Part shown: piece by piece, positions 1 through 9,320 of the stretch
Position numbering within the stretch: position 1 is the stretch's first letter
Layout of the letters: each line of letters starts with the position of its first letter
Assembly (NCBI RefSeq): GCF_003182155.1
Contig: NZ_QGTG01000004.1
Location: 1 to 64,000, forward strand
DNA from: Chitinophaga sp. S165
GTDB taxonomy: Bacteria > Bacteroidota > Bacteroidia > Chitinophagales > Chitinophagaceae
DNA: 64,000 nt
Direction of reading: 5' to 3'
Notes under the pieces: model-generated
Told to the model about the DNA's origin: nothing
Seen by the model: only the letters and a program-made list of their open reading frames with translations
Databases searched by the model: none
Translations under genes and position numbers: made by a program

Positions 1-46
1 GATTCAGGTTGATTATCAATTGTTAATATGAGCGAATCCGGAAATA

Positions 47-80
47 GGTGGTCAAGATGAGCGTTAGGGGTGGTCAACAT
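47..80. repeat. IS21-end-type repeats, right-facing
   Basis: Two short repeats, GGTGGTCAAGAT at 47 and GGTGGTCAACAT near 69, are close to the reverse complement of the TGTTGACCCACC repeats at 409-574. IS21-family elements carry several such short repeats inside each end, facing opposite ways at the two ends. This may be the end of a second element or of a rearranged copy; the rest lies outside the window or is lost. Confidence 0.5.
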
Positions 81-107
81 CAAGCGTAATACACAGCTTT
101 ATTTCTT

Positions 108-299
108 TCACCCAATCTTTCCATTCTCTACATCCGTAAGCTCCGCAAACAGTAACCCACCTAGTTCTACAGATGCCGAAATATGTTTTTCATTCTTATT
201 AAAACTAAACCAATAAAGAATTCCTTCATCACCATAGTCGCCTCTTGTTCTGAATCCCAGCCAACACTGTAGCTGTTTGTAAATCAGTAGAACCTTATC
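108..299 (-). pseudogene. C-terminal fragment of an unidentified protein
   Basis: A minus-strand frame of 63 codons ends in TGA at 108-110 and is preceded by an in-frame TAA at 300-302. The translation is protein-like (it contains CWLGFRTRGDYGDEGILYW) with mixed hydrophobic and acidic residues, and there is no plausible start. It sits between two sets of IS21-type end repeats, so I read it as the tail of a gene cut by insertion. I do not recognise the family. It could also be a chance open frame. Confidence 0.35.
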
Positions 300-408
300 T
301 TAAGCTTTCCGAGGCGTATCATACTTGATGTTTAATCTCATCTCGCAATTTATCATTGATTTTTTGGGTGCAATTTAGTAATATCGGGTTTAATTGTAGA
401 TTCTGGAT

Positions 409-574
409 CATGTTGACCCACCGTTCTGATTTATGTTGACCCACTATGCTGGGATGCTGACCGCCGATAATTATCAATAAAATAGCTAATTGTTGAATAA
501 TTCTGGGATGTTGACCCACCTTGGGATGCTGTGGAATCACAGCTCAGATTGCCATTCTGGCATGTTGACCCACC
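409..574. repeat. IS21 left-end direct repeats
   Basis: Four clear copies of TGTTGACCCAC[CT] lie at about 410-422, 433-445, 508-520 and 562-574, with a degenerate fifth (ATGCTGACCGCC) near 453-465. They directly precede the istA reading frame, where the transposase-binding repeats of an IS21-family end are expected. Confidence 0.7.
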
Positions 575-631
575 TGCGGACAGTCATTAGTAAGGGCTTT
601 TGTCATTATTTGCTCCTAAAAATGTGGGAGC

Positions 632-2005
632 ATGGCACAAACGCCCATTGCAATGGAACAATTAAGACAGCTTTTACAACTTCACAATGATGGAGTTGGA
701 ATACGGGAGATGGCACGCCGCATAGGTATTAGCCGTAATAGCGTGCGTAAATATCTGTGTCTACTCTCTGATGATTCTACTCAGGAACAGCATCCGGATA
801 ATAAAACCCTTGCTGAAAAGGCGTATACCAATGACAATACCGTTCATGATATGCATCGACTTGAACAACTGGTTGTCCATTTGAAATATGCCCAGGAAGA
901 ATTAGGTAAAGTTGGAGTCACCCGTCAACTGCTTTGGCAGGAATATTTACAGCAGCATCCTGATGGATACGCTTACAGCCATTATTGTCATCACCTTAAT
1001 CAGTATCTGAAGAAACTGGATGTGACAATGCATATGGAGTACTCCATAGCCGATATGATGATGATCGACCTTGCAGGTAAAAAGCTGCATTATATTGATC
1101 TTCCTACTGGAGAACTGATCGAATGCGAAGTGTTTATTGCAATCCTGCCTTTTAGCGGGCTTATCTTCTGCGAGCCAGCAAACAGCCGACTTTGTTCATT
1201 GCATCAACGCTATGCTGTTATTCTATGGAGGAGCTCCTATACAATCCTCTGTGATAACTTAAGAACCGCTGTAAAGCAGCCAAATCGTTATGAGCCATTG
1301 TTTACTGATATCTGTACGCAACTCAGTGAGCATTATACCACTACCTTTAGCGCGACCAGACCATACAGCCCACGCGATAAAGCGGCAAATATCATTTATA
1401 ACAACGTATACGGCCCACTCAGGAAACGGGACTTTAGCAATCTTAAGGCACTGAATGCGGCTGTGCATGAACAAATGCTGCTGCTCAATAATAAACCTTA
1501 CAAAGGCACGCCATACAGTCGCTGGCATTATTTTGAACAACAGGAACAATCCTCTCTGAAGCCACTACTGCCACAACTGTTTAGTGCCAAAAAAGTAGTG
1601 CAACTCACTGTTCAGCGTAATTATCACGTACAACTCTCAGAAGACCATAGGTACTATAGTGTTGCTTATGTCCATGTCGGTAAAAAGGTTAAAGTGCTGT
1701 ATGATCAACGGACGGTGGAAGTCTATCTGGATCACCAACGCATTGCATTACATCGAAGAGATGGTCACAATAAAGCATATACAACGCTGGCCGAACATAT
1801 GCCGCCTCATCACCAGCGTATGCAACAGATCAAAGGATGGAACCGCGAGGATCTATTGCAACAGGCAGCTCGTATTGGAACATCAACCCATCAGGCAGCA
1901 GGGCTAATGCTTGAAAACAGTATTTATATTGAGCAGAACTACAAGGCCTGCTTTGGAATGTTAATGCTGCAGAAGAAATATGGTTCAGACAGGTCATCTT
2001 TGTAA
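632..2005 (+). pseudogene. istA: IS21 transposase IstA, truncated and lacking the catalytic Glu
   Basis: IstA is the DDE transposase of IS21 elements. The 457-residue frame starts with a helix-turn-helix (about residues 10-45, REMARRIGISRNSVRKYL), then an integrase-like core with a first Asp in MMMIDLAGKK and a second in LCDNLRTAV. Family members normally have RDK followed by a short stretch with a conserved Glu (RDK..VE.AV..IY); here the protein runs RDKAANIIYNNVYG, so about six residues including that Glu seem missing in frame. The C-terminus is cut after the LQKKYG motif and ends in a few foreign residues. IstB is absent. Both changes suggest a dead copy, though an alignment should confirm the internal deletion. 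Confidence 0.75.
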
Positions 2006-2268
2006 TCACGCTGAAGTGCGGCGGCCAGCGGATAAGGTAGCGAGTTGTTTATGTAGATGCCGTCTTTGGGGGCTGTTCCTATTGTCATTACCTGAGTAAT
2101 GCGATCATAATTATCATGATACTTATTGAATGAGAGTTTATCCCAGATCCAAAGTCCGTTTAGTAGTGCAATGGTGATACTCATGGCGAGCTCGCCAATA
2201 TTGATCAGGGAAGAAGACTTGTTATTCACAAGATTACGCCAGGCTATTTTGATGTAGCTTTTAATCAT
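1990..2268 (-). pseudogene. N-terminal fragment of an ABC transporter permease (MacB/FtsX type)
   Basis: The frame begins MIKSYIKIAWRNLVNNKSSS, the standard opening of Bacteroidota MacB-like permeases, followed by one membrane helix and the start of the periplasmic domain (DKLSFNKYHDNYDRITQV). Full-length members have about 780-800 residues; only about 90 remain before the reading frame enters the istA remnant around 1990-2005. It is thus a broken gene whose remainder was lost at the IS junction. The start at 2268 is the natural one. Confidence 0.75.
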
Positions 2269-2496
2269 GTGCAGGAGGGATTTATGTTATTCCGTAAAGT
2301 AAAATCATGCCAGTTCCACACTTGTTGATCCTCAATAGCTTAATGGCATAATCTAGCCTGAAGATGTCCGTTTTCAATACATCTTTGTCTGCTTATGAGG
2401 CAGGGGTTAAAATCTATACATGACAGTACACAGGCCGCGAGAGGATCACCACATAGGTCGGTTCATCCGGGTAGTTACCCAAACAACGATACTAAT

Positions 2497-2844
2497 TTAT
2501 TTGCCTATAAAGTTTGCAATAACATTCACTCCAATATCTCTCGCAACATTAAATACCCACGGACTTAATTTTCTCAACGCACTAATCATAATTGTCCCAT
2601 TTTGGGTGGATGCCCCTTCTTCGGCCTGTATGATTGTCGATAAAGCAAGTATCTGTGCATCGCTTTGTGGTTGAGATTGAATGGCATTTTTAAGTGTTAT
2701 GATTTCTTCACGCATTAAGTTATAATCGTAATTCTCTGGTGAAGAAGTTACGTTGCCATAGTTAACAGCACCGCTTCCCACAGCACCGATTGCGGAATTG
2801 TTTATAGTTATTTTGTCTCCCATAACTTCATCATGCTTACTCAT
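2497..2844 (-). CDS. Small protein with GDKI-type motif, possible membrane-active tail
   Basis: 115 residues, family not recognised. The N-terminus reads MGDKITINNSAIGAVGSGAV, a short beta-rich motif of the GDK-x-N-S-x-GAVGS kind that I associate with proteins of bacterial conflict systems. The middle (about 45-80) looks helical and charged. The last 30 residues (VFNVARDIGVNVIANFIGK) form an amphipathic or hydrophobic helix that could contact a membrane. The start codon overlaps the stop of the upstream gene by 4 bases, so the two are translationally coupled. It sits divergently from a large helicase-nuclease, suggesting a defence role; that is inference. Confidence 0.6.
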   Translation of the reverse strand: MSKHDEVMGDKITINNSAIGAVGSGAVNYGNVTSSPENYDYNLMREEIITLKNAIQSQPQSDAQILALSTIIQAEEGASTQNGTIMISALRKLSPWVFNVARDIGVNVIANFIGK

Positions 2845-3371
2845 AATGGTGATTTTGGATTGTTATCAAAAGATCCTGCATTATCAATATTTGAATTGTT
2901 AAATTCATATTTATCGCGAGCTATATGATCTCCAAATATTATTTTATCGCTGTGAAAAGTTATTGTTGTATTGATTGGTTTATCACTTGTCATAGCATCA
3001 TTGAGGCGTTCGCAAACCTTTGATATTCCATCTTTATCTACGCTACTAAAAGCATAGTGAGATGAAGAATTTAATTCAATCAAAATCGCATATAGTTTGC
3101 GACGAAAATATTCATAGAATCCATATCCCGCTATTGCTCCTACGAAAATTGTGATAATAAATGCCCCTTTCCATGAGAACGATATAAGAAAAACCAAAGT
3201 GGATATTATCAGAAATACCGGAGGAATAAGATGTGGTCGCTGTACCTCGTAGGTAGTAAAGCGCGTAATATTCCTTAGTTGAATGGTGGTTCCATTAAAT
3301 GATAGTGTATTGTTGGTGAAAACTAAGGTACCATGATACGGGCTATTTGCGCCTCCGCTGTTGTCTTTCAT
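2841..3371 (-). CDS. DUF6232-like membrane protein with C-terminal GDK-type motif
   Basis: 176 residues. Residues about 1-45 look like a small PH-like sheet (TLVFTNNTLSFNGTTIQLRN, then RFTTYEV). Two membrane helices follow at about 50-68 and 72-90, then a cytoplasmic part with SSVDKDGISKVCERLNDA, an arrangement I associate with DUF6232. The tail carries TTITFHSDKIIFGDHIARD and then YEFNNSNIDNAGSFDNN, a relative of the motif that opens the next gene. The coupled partners sharing one motif suggest that they bind each other or a common scaffold. It is divergent from the helicase gene across about 205 bases, which must hold both promoters. Function unknown. Confidence 0.6.
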   Translation of the reverse strand: MKDNSGGANSPYHGTLVFTNNTLSFNGTTIQLRNITRFTTYEVQRPHLIPPVFLIISTLVFLISFSWKGAFIITIFVGAIAGYGFYEYFRRKLYAILIELNSSSHYAFSSVDKDGISKVCERLNDAMTSDKPINTTITFHSDKIIFGDHIARDKYEFNNSNIDNAGSFDNNPKSPL

Positions 3372-3576
3372 ACTACATTTTTTAGGGTTTAATTATATAC
3401 GTGAAACTCATACGAAAATAGGGAAAATATTTTAGCATCGAGATTGGGTAAAATAAACGAATATGAAAATAAGGGAATGTTATATGCCGTATAGTCAAGA
3501 AAGCTATTTAAACAATTTTGTCTCTAAACTGTTATGTGCATTGAACCACTCCTAAACTAACGGTTTCTTACATACA

Positions 3577-6500
3577 ATGAACGATTCCATATTATCCCGC
3601 CTTGAAGCCTCCCGTAAAGAATTACTGGATTTAGGACTTCGCAACCCTTTATTAAACTACAAGACCCCCAAAGCCAGAGGACTGCATATCGTATTAGAAA
3701 AATCATATGCTGTATATGATATACTTGTAACGCAAGGTAAAGCTATGTCATTCCTGGGAAAGCCTGGCAAGAATGAAGGGGATGAGGAGCCAGGGTTACC
3801 TCCATTAACAGAAGAACAACTAGAGGATGCTTATGTAGATACCAAACTGCAGACGAATGAGACAGAATCCAAGTTGCAGTCAAAAATCCTGAATACTTAT
3901 TATTTCTCCCGAACCAGTATTGAAGAGCAGGGGATTAATATGCTCTATGTCTCTTTAGGTATGCTAAATTGGTACGAGACCGGGAATGCCACAGAGGTTA
4001 GAAGCGCACCTTTGGTGCTAATCCCTGTATACTTGGAACGTTCCAGTGCGCAGGAACGATTCAGATTACGTTATACTGGAAGTGAGATTGGTCCGAACTT
4101 ATCGCTGCAAGCTAAAATGCTGGCGGATTTTAATATTACCATTCCAACACTCGCAGATATAGATGAGTTTAATATTCAAGAATACTTTAGTGATATTGAA
4201 AACAGAATACAACATCAATCAAACTGGAATGTTGATCGGGATGCGATAGAATTAGGTTTTTTTTCTTTTGGGAAATTTATGATCTACCATGATCTTAATA
4301 GTGAATTATGGTCAGATGATAACAAGCCATATAATCATCCTGTAATAAAAGCACTATTTGGAGATGGATTTAGTGAACGACCTCCTACCGCTACAGAAGA
4401 TCATTATCTGGATACACAGACAAATGCTCATGAGCTTTTTCATGTAGTTGATGCGGATAGCTCCCAGGTATTAGCTATGCTTGCTGTTCATGAAGGGCGC
4501 CATATGGTGATACAAGGTCCTCCCGGTACAGGAAAATCACAGACCATCACTAACATTATAGCTAATGCGGTAGGACAAGGTAAAAAGGTGCTCTTTGTAG
4601 CTGAAAAAATGGCTGCATTGGATGTAGTTAAAAGACGGTTGGATGCTATTAATTTGGGCGAAGCTTGTCTTGAATTACATAGCCATAAAGCGAATAAAAA
4701 AGAGTTACATGAAGAGCTTAAGCGTATTCTTGAATTGGGCAAGCCGACACTTACGCATTTGCAGGAAGAAGTCAGATTGTTAAGTGAATTCAGGGAGGAG
4801 CTAAACGCGTATTGTAGCGCAGTTAATACGGCTATAAAGAATAGCGGTTTTAGTGCCCAGAAAGTGATTGGTTTCCTTTTACAGATAGCAGAAGATAGTA
4901 AAGGAATACAACTGTTTAAGATATCATTGCCTGATGCAGAAAGTATGGATATTGCCCGTATGAATAAGGTAGAGGCGATGGCGGATCGTATTCAGGCCCA
5001 GTTAGCGATCATTGGTGTACCCGCAGAACTGGCTTTCAGAGGATGTAAGCTGAATGTCTTATTACCGCATGAACAGGAAGCGCTTGATCAGATTTTGAAA
5101 GCTGGTTTGGAAGCGACCGTTGCTTTGAAAAAAGGGGGAGCGAGTGTAGCTAGTGCCATGGGCTTAAAAGTTCCGGTTGAAGTTAAAGAATCAGAGCAGC
5201 TGGTGAACATTGCTATACTCGCTTCTGGAAGTCCCGATCTAAAAGAACTAAACATTACTGATCCGGCCTGGAGCTTGAATCATAAGGATGTTGTTGAATT
5301 GCTTGAAACAGGTAAACAGCTGAGTGAATTACGTAAAGCATACGAGGAAATTTTTATCCCCGTAGGATGGGAGCAACAGGTGCTGGAAATCAGACGGGAT
5401 ATCCTGGCTTATGGCGATAAATGGTATAAATTCCTTGTTGGTAAATATAAAGCTAGCAATAAGAAACTGGCGTCATTGTGTAAAACTGCTTTACCCAATG
5501 ACGTGGCTACTAAACTGCAATATCTGGATGCCATTTCCACTGCCCGTAGATTGCAAAATACAGTCAACGAATTAGCCCCTTTAGCGAATAAATTATTTAG
5601 TACGCGCTGGCAACAATTACGTACCGACTGGGATAAACTGATTACTGCAGCAGACTATCTATCTGAAGTGCATCAGCAGATCATTGACGGACGATGTCCG
5701 GATGCCTTATTAGATTATTTAAACCGGCATGAACAACCTGCTGTAAGCGCGGAATATGCAAAAATGTTGAAGGACAAGATACAGCAACAGGAAGTTTCTT
5801 TACAGGAGGTTATTTCGCATCTAAAGATTGATGAAGCTCTTCGCTTTTCAGGAGGTAAAATTCGACTCTTGCTGTTCCAGGATCAGATAGAAGCGTTTTC
5901 AATCTGGATTGGACGATTATCTGAAATTCAGCATGTCATTGGATGGAATAATACTATGGAGAACCTGATAAAGGAAAAAATGGAATTCCTCATTCAGCCT
6001 TCTGAACAATGGACAGCAGCGAAAGATTGCTTAAAAATAGCATTGCAGAAAGCATGGTATCAATATCTGATTGAACAAGCAATGTCAGATCCTGCACTTC
6101 GTTCATTTGAACGTGCAGGGCATGAGGAAGTAATAGAGAAGTTTAAACAGTTAGACCTACTGCATTTACAGTATAACCGGGCTTGTGTTGCCTTAAAGCA
6201 TTGGGAGGGAGTACCGAGGAAAGATGCAGGAGCTGGTGGTCAGATAAATATTCTTAGGGGTGAGTTTAACCGGAAGGTAAGGCATATGCCCATCCGGAAA
6301 CTAATACAAGAAGCTGGACTGGCTATACAGGCTATTAAACCGGTGATGATGATGAGTCCTATGTCCATTGCTAATTTTTTACATCCGGGTAGTATTGAGT
6401 TTGATCTGGTAATTTTCGATGAGGCCAGCCAGGTACGACCGGTAGAAGCTTTAGGAGCTGCTATGCGGGGTAAACAACTTGTAGTGGTGGGGGATACTAA

Positions 6501-8235
6501 ACAGCTGCCTCCAACAAGTTTCTTCGATAAGTCTAATAGTGATATAGATGATGAGGAAAACATCACGGCCGATGTACAAAGCATTCTTGGCATGTGTTAT
6601 GGTAAAGGGATGCCAGAAAGAATGCTGCGTTGGCATTATCGTAGCCGGCATGAATCGCTGATAAGTCTTTCTAATCATGAGTTTTATGAAAACAGGTTAG
6701 TAATATTTCCTAGTCCGGGCTCTAAATATCGTATGGGGCTGGCATATCACCATTTGCCAGAGGCTATTTACGATAGGGGAAAAACGAGAAGCAATCCCAA
6801 AGAGGCGGAAGCAGTGGTGGATGCAGTTATTGAGCATGCCATGAGAAACCCTAAACAGACACTAGGTGTAGTAGCTTTCAGTACTGCACAGATGCAGGCA
6901 ATACAAAATGCATTGGAAATAAGGAGACGGAAACACCCCGAAGTGGAAGGCTTTTTCAGAAGCCATCCACATGAACCGTTTTTTGTAAAGAATCTTGAGA
7001 ATGTGCAGGGGGATGAACGAGACGTCATTTTTATCAGTATAGGGTACGGCCGCATTGAGGATGGAAAGATACCAATGAGTTTTGGGCCACTCAACAATGA
7101 TGGAGGAGAGAAGAGACTAAACGTACTGATTACAAGAGCGAAGTTAAGGTGTGAAGTGTTTACAAATATTACATCAGACGATATTAAAACAACCGAAACG
7201 AGCAAAATGGGTATCCGCACCCTGAAGAGCTTCCTGTATTTCGCGCAGCACGGAAAGTTTGAGGTTGCTGAAGAGATACCAATAGCAGTAAAACGTCCGT
7301 TTGAAGATCTAATAGCAAATAAGTTAATTAATCTTGGATATACCATTAGAAAGAAAGTTGGTTCAGAAGGGTGCTACATTGATATGGCTGTAGTAGATCC
7401 TGAAAATCCTGGCCGTTATTTAATGGGAATTGAATGTGATGGTGATGCATATGCATCAGCAAAATCTGCACGCGATCGTGACCGCCTTCGTAAACAAGTG
7501 CTTCGTAGTATTGGCTGGAATATTCATCAACTTTGGAGTCTCGACTGGTTCCGGAACACAGAGAATGAGTTGAATCGTTTGGTGGCTGCTATTGAGAAAG
7601 CAAAGGAACAAACGGCTATTGATGATATAGAAGTAGAAGCTTATTTGGACGAAGTAAATGCTATTATCCGGGAACAGTCGACCCAGAATGCGCCAGAAGT
7701 GCCTTTATATGAACTAGCTGTATTACCACTTGAGATTGCACAACAAGAGCTACATCTGTATCCTATTGGTAAACTATCTGCCTGGATAGAAGATATTGTT
7801 AAAATAGAAGGGCCGGTACATTTTGATGAAACTGCACAGCGGATGGTGAGGGCTGCAGGATTAAGTAAGTTGGGAGGACGTATCCGCGAGCGTTTATCAG
7901 AGGCTGCATTGCACGCAGAAAGAAACGGCAAGATAAAAATTAAAGGCGATTTCCTCTGGCATCAGCAAATGGAAACTCCAGTGATCAGAGATAGAAATAC
8001 TTTACCTAATAAGAAGATACAGTACATTTCGCCAGAGGAGTTATGTCTTGGCGTGAAAAAAGTTGTAGAGAATTCCTTTGCAATACAGTCTGACGCTTTA
8101 ATCCCGATTGTAGCTAAGTTGTTTGGATTTGGCAGGGTGACAGAAGATATAAGAAAAGAACTGCTGGCCGTGGTGGAACTTGCAATAGCCAACGGTGTAG
8201 TAGGGCAGGATGGAGGGTTGTTAAAGAATGTCTAA
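3577..8235 (+). CDS. hhe: DUF4011-helicase-Vsr-type nuclease-DUF3320 protein, likely anti-phage
   Basis: 1552 residues. An N-terminal DUF4011 region opens with LEASRKELLDLGLRNPLLNY. A superfamily 1 helicase follows: Walker A GPPGTGKS at 314-321, Walker B IFDEAS around 945-951, GDTKQLPP at 972-979, HYRSRHESL at 1020, VQGDERDVIFIS at 1143 and NVLITRAK near 1180. A long insertion separates Walker A and B. A restriction-like (Vsr/MTES_1575) nuclease lies at about 1235-1335 (IDMAVVDP, then GIECDGDAY, with RDRDRLR), and a DUF3320 tail from about 1420. DUF4011-helicase-Vsr proteins have been reported as single-gene phage defence (hhe). All helicase and nuclease motifs look intact. A terminator follows at 8303. 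Confidence 0.85.
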   Translation: MNDSILSRLEASRKELLDLGLRNPLLNYKTPKARGLHIVLEKSYAVYDILVTQGKAMSFLGKPGKNEGDEEPGLPPLTEEQLEDAYVDTKLQTNETESKLQSKILNTYYFSRTSIEEQGINMLYVSLGMLNWYETGNATEVRSAPLVLIPVYLERSSAQERFRLRYTGSEIGPNLSLQAKMLADFNITIPTLADIDEFNIQEYFSDIENRIQHQSNWNVDRDAIELGFFSFGKFMIYHDLNSELWSDDNKPYNHPVIKALFGDGFSERPPTATEDHYLDTQTNAHELFHVVDADSSQVLAMLAVHEGRHMVIQGPPGTGKSQTITNIIANAVGQGKKVLFVAEKMAALDVVKRRLDAINLGEACLELHSHKANKKELHEELKRILELGKPTLTHLQEEVRLLSEFREELNAYCSAVNTAIKNSGFSAQKVIGFLLQIAEDSKGIQLFKISLPDAESMDIARMNKVEAMADRIQAQLAIIGVPAELAFRGCKLNVLLPHEQEALDQILKAGLEATVALKKGGASVASAMGLKVPVEVKESEQLVNIAILASGSPDLKELNITDPAWSLNHKDVVELLETGKQLSELRKAYEEIFIPVGWEQQVLEIRRDILAYGDKWYKFLVGKYKASNKKLASLCKTALPNDVATKLQYLDAISTARRLQNTVNELAPLANKLFSTRWQQLRTDWDKLITAADYLSEVHQQIIDGRCPDALLDYLNRHEQPAVSAEYAKMLKDKIQQQEVSLQEVISHLKIDEALRFSGGKIRLLLFQDQIEAFSIWIGRLSEIQHVIGWNNTMENLIKEKMEFLIQPSEQWTAAKDCLKIALQKAWYQYLIEQAMSDPALRSFERAGHEEVIEKFKQLDLLHLQYNRACVALKHWEGVPRKDAGAGGQINILRGEFNRKVRHMPIRKLIQEAGLAIQAIKPVMMMSPMSIANFLHPGSIEFDLVIFDEASQVRPVEALGAAMRGKQLVVVGDTKQLPPTSFFDKSNSDIDDEENITADVQSILGMCYGKGMPERMLRWHYRSRHESLISLSNHEFYENRLVIFPSPGSKYRMGLAYHHLPEAIYDRGKTRSNPKEAEAVVDAVIEHAMRNPKQTLGVVAFSTAQMQAIQNALEIRRRKHPEVEGFFRSHPHEPFFVKNLENVQGDERDVIFISIGYGRIEDGKIPMSFGPLNNDGGEKRLNVLITRAKLRCEVFTNITSDDIKTTETSKMGIRTLKSFLYFAQHGKFEVAEEIPIAVKRPFEDLIANKLINLGYTIRKKVGSEGCYIDMAVVDPENPGRYLMGIECDGDAYASAKSARDRDRLRKQVLRSIGWNIHQLWSLDWFRNTENELNRLVAAIEKAKEQTAIDDIEVEAYLDEVNAIIREQSTQNAPEVPLYELAVLPLEIAQQELHLYPIGKLSAWIEDIVKIEGPVHFDETAQRMVRAAGLSKLGGRIRERLSEAALHAERNGKIKIKGDFLWHQQMETPVIRDRNTLPNKKIQYISPEELCLGVKKVVENSFAIQSDALIPIVAKLFGFGRVTEDIRKELLAVVELAIANGVVGQDGGLLKNV

Positions 8236-8302
8236 TGTATGTTTAATATTTATCTCAGGATATCTGTTAGATAATTCAACTGTTTCTGCTGAAGATGGCA
8301 AT

Positions 8303-8334
8303 GGCTTTTAAATGAAACCTTTAAAAGCCTTTTG
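8303..8334 (+). terminator. Intrinsic terminator after the helicase gene
   Basis: The arm GGCTTTTAAA at 8303-8312 pairs perfectly with TTTAAAAGCC at 8320-8329 over a 7-base loop, followed by TTTTG. The same hairpin could serve the convergent AraC-type gene that ends at 8335. Confidence 0.6.
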
Positions 8335-9252
8335 TCAACTAAACGCTGACCGGAATTCCACCGGAGATATCCGTGTCTTCATTTTAAATAACCTGCTAAA
8401 TGATTGTGGATGTTCAAAGCCTAATTCGTAAGCCACCTCGCTAATCGTTAACTTGGTTGTAGAAAGCAACTCCTTTGATTTTTCAATAAGCTTTTGATGT
8501 ATATGTTGCTGTGCATTCAGCCCGGTGAGAGAACGCAGTACATCGCTTAGATAGTTTGGGCTGTAATGCAGCCGGTCTGCAAGATATTGAACAGTTGGAA
8601 CACCGCGACCGGCTGGGTTCTCTTCCTCAAAATATGCATTCAGCAGTTCTTCCAGTTGTTGCAGCAGATCACTGGTAACTGCCTGTCGGGTGAGGAACTG
8701 GCGCTTGTAAAAACGTTTTGCGTAACTCAACAGCAACTCGATCTGAGCGATGATCACTTCGTGGCTGAAGTCATCTATCCGGCTATTCAGTTCTTGTTTG
8801 ATGATGGCATATATTGACGATATGGTAGCTCTTTCTTGTTCGGAAAGATGCAGTGCTTCATTGGCAGTGTATGAAAAGAAACCGTACTGTTTGATCTTCC
8901 TGGCCAACGGATAACTCTGTAGAAAATCTGGATGGATGATGAGTGAACAACCCGCATTACCATCATACTTTTCTGTGTGCCCTATGAGCTGGTTAGGAGC
9001 AGTAAATAAGAGACTACCCTCGTCAAAATCATAATAGCTCTGGCCATACCTGAACTTTCCACCGAGTTTGGTAACGAAAGTGATCTTATAAAGACCCATT
9101 ATATAACTGGCGGGAAGCCGGCTCATGTCAATTGGCTTTTCCGTACCATCCATTAAAGTTATCAGTGGATGTAACGGGCCTGGAAGCCCAAGCATCCGGT
9201 GTATTTCCGGTATGGACTCCAGTTTGCTGATTCTGGGTGTTTCACTTTTCAT
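8335..9252 (-). CDS. AraC-family transcriptional regulator
   Basis: 305 residues. The N-terminal two thirds is a cupin-like sensor domain (FRYGQSYYDFDEGSLLF). The C-terminal 100 residues hold the two AraC helix-turn-helix units: VQYLADRLHYSPNYLSDVLR and LTISEVAYELGFEHPQSFSR, ending with the usual SPVEFR. It lies 68 bases downstream of, and on the same strand as, a short-chain dehydrogenase, which is the probable target; pairing of such a regulator with an oxidoreductase is common in this phylum. The sensed ligand cannot be told from sequence. Confidence 0.9.
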   Translation of the reverse strand: MKSETPRISKLESIPEIHRMLGLPGPLHPLITLMDGTEKPIDMSRLPASYIMGLYKITFVTKLGGKFRYGQSYYDFDEGSLLFTAPNQLIGHTEKYDGNAGCSLIIHPDFLQSYPLARKIKQYGFFSYTANEALHLSEQERATISSIYAIIKQELNSRIDDFSHEVIIAQIELLLSYAKRFYKRQFLTRQAVTSDLLQQLEELLNAYFEEENPAGRGVPTVQYLADRLHYSPNYLSDVLRSLTGLNAQQHIHQKLIEKSKELLSTTKLTISEVAYELGFEHPQSFSRLFKMKTRISPVEFRSAFS

Positions 9253-9320
9253 TTTTTAAAGGTAATAACTATGACCGGTTACTATCTCAGTCGCCGGTCA
9301 TAATTAAGTTTTAGAAATAT

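Larger units (their letters stand above)
409..2005 (+). mobile_element. Truncated IS21-family insertion sequence
   Basis: This is the left terminal repeat cluster plus one transposase reading frame. IS21 elements normally encode IstA followed, usually overlapping, by the ATPase helper IstB, then a right end. Here istA stops abruptly and the DNA switches at about 1990-2005 to an unrelated broken gene on the other strand. There is no istB and no right end after the transposase. The element is therefore a remnant and should not move by itself. Confidence 0.75.

Noticed and set aside
2420..2674. Plus-strand 84-codon frame
   Set aside because: Antisense to the coupled small gene at 2497-2844, which has better coding features and coupling.
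7641..8192. Minus-strand frames inside the helicase gene
   Set aside because: Ser-rich shadow frames of a long, well-supported gene.
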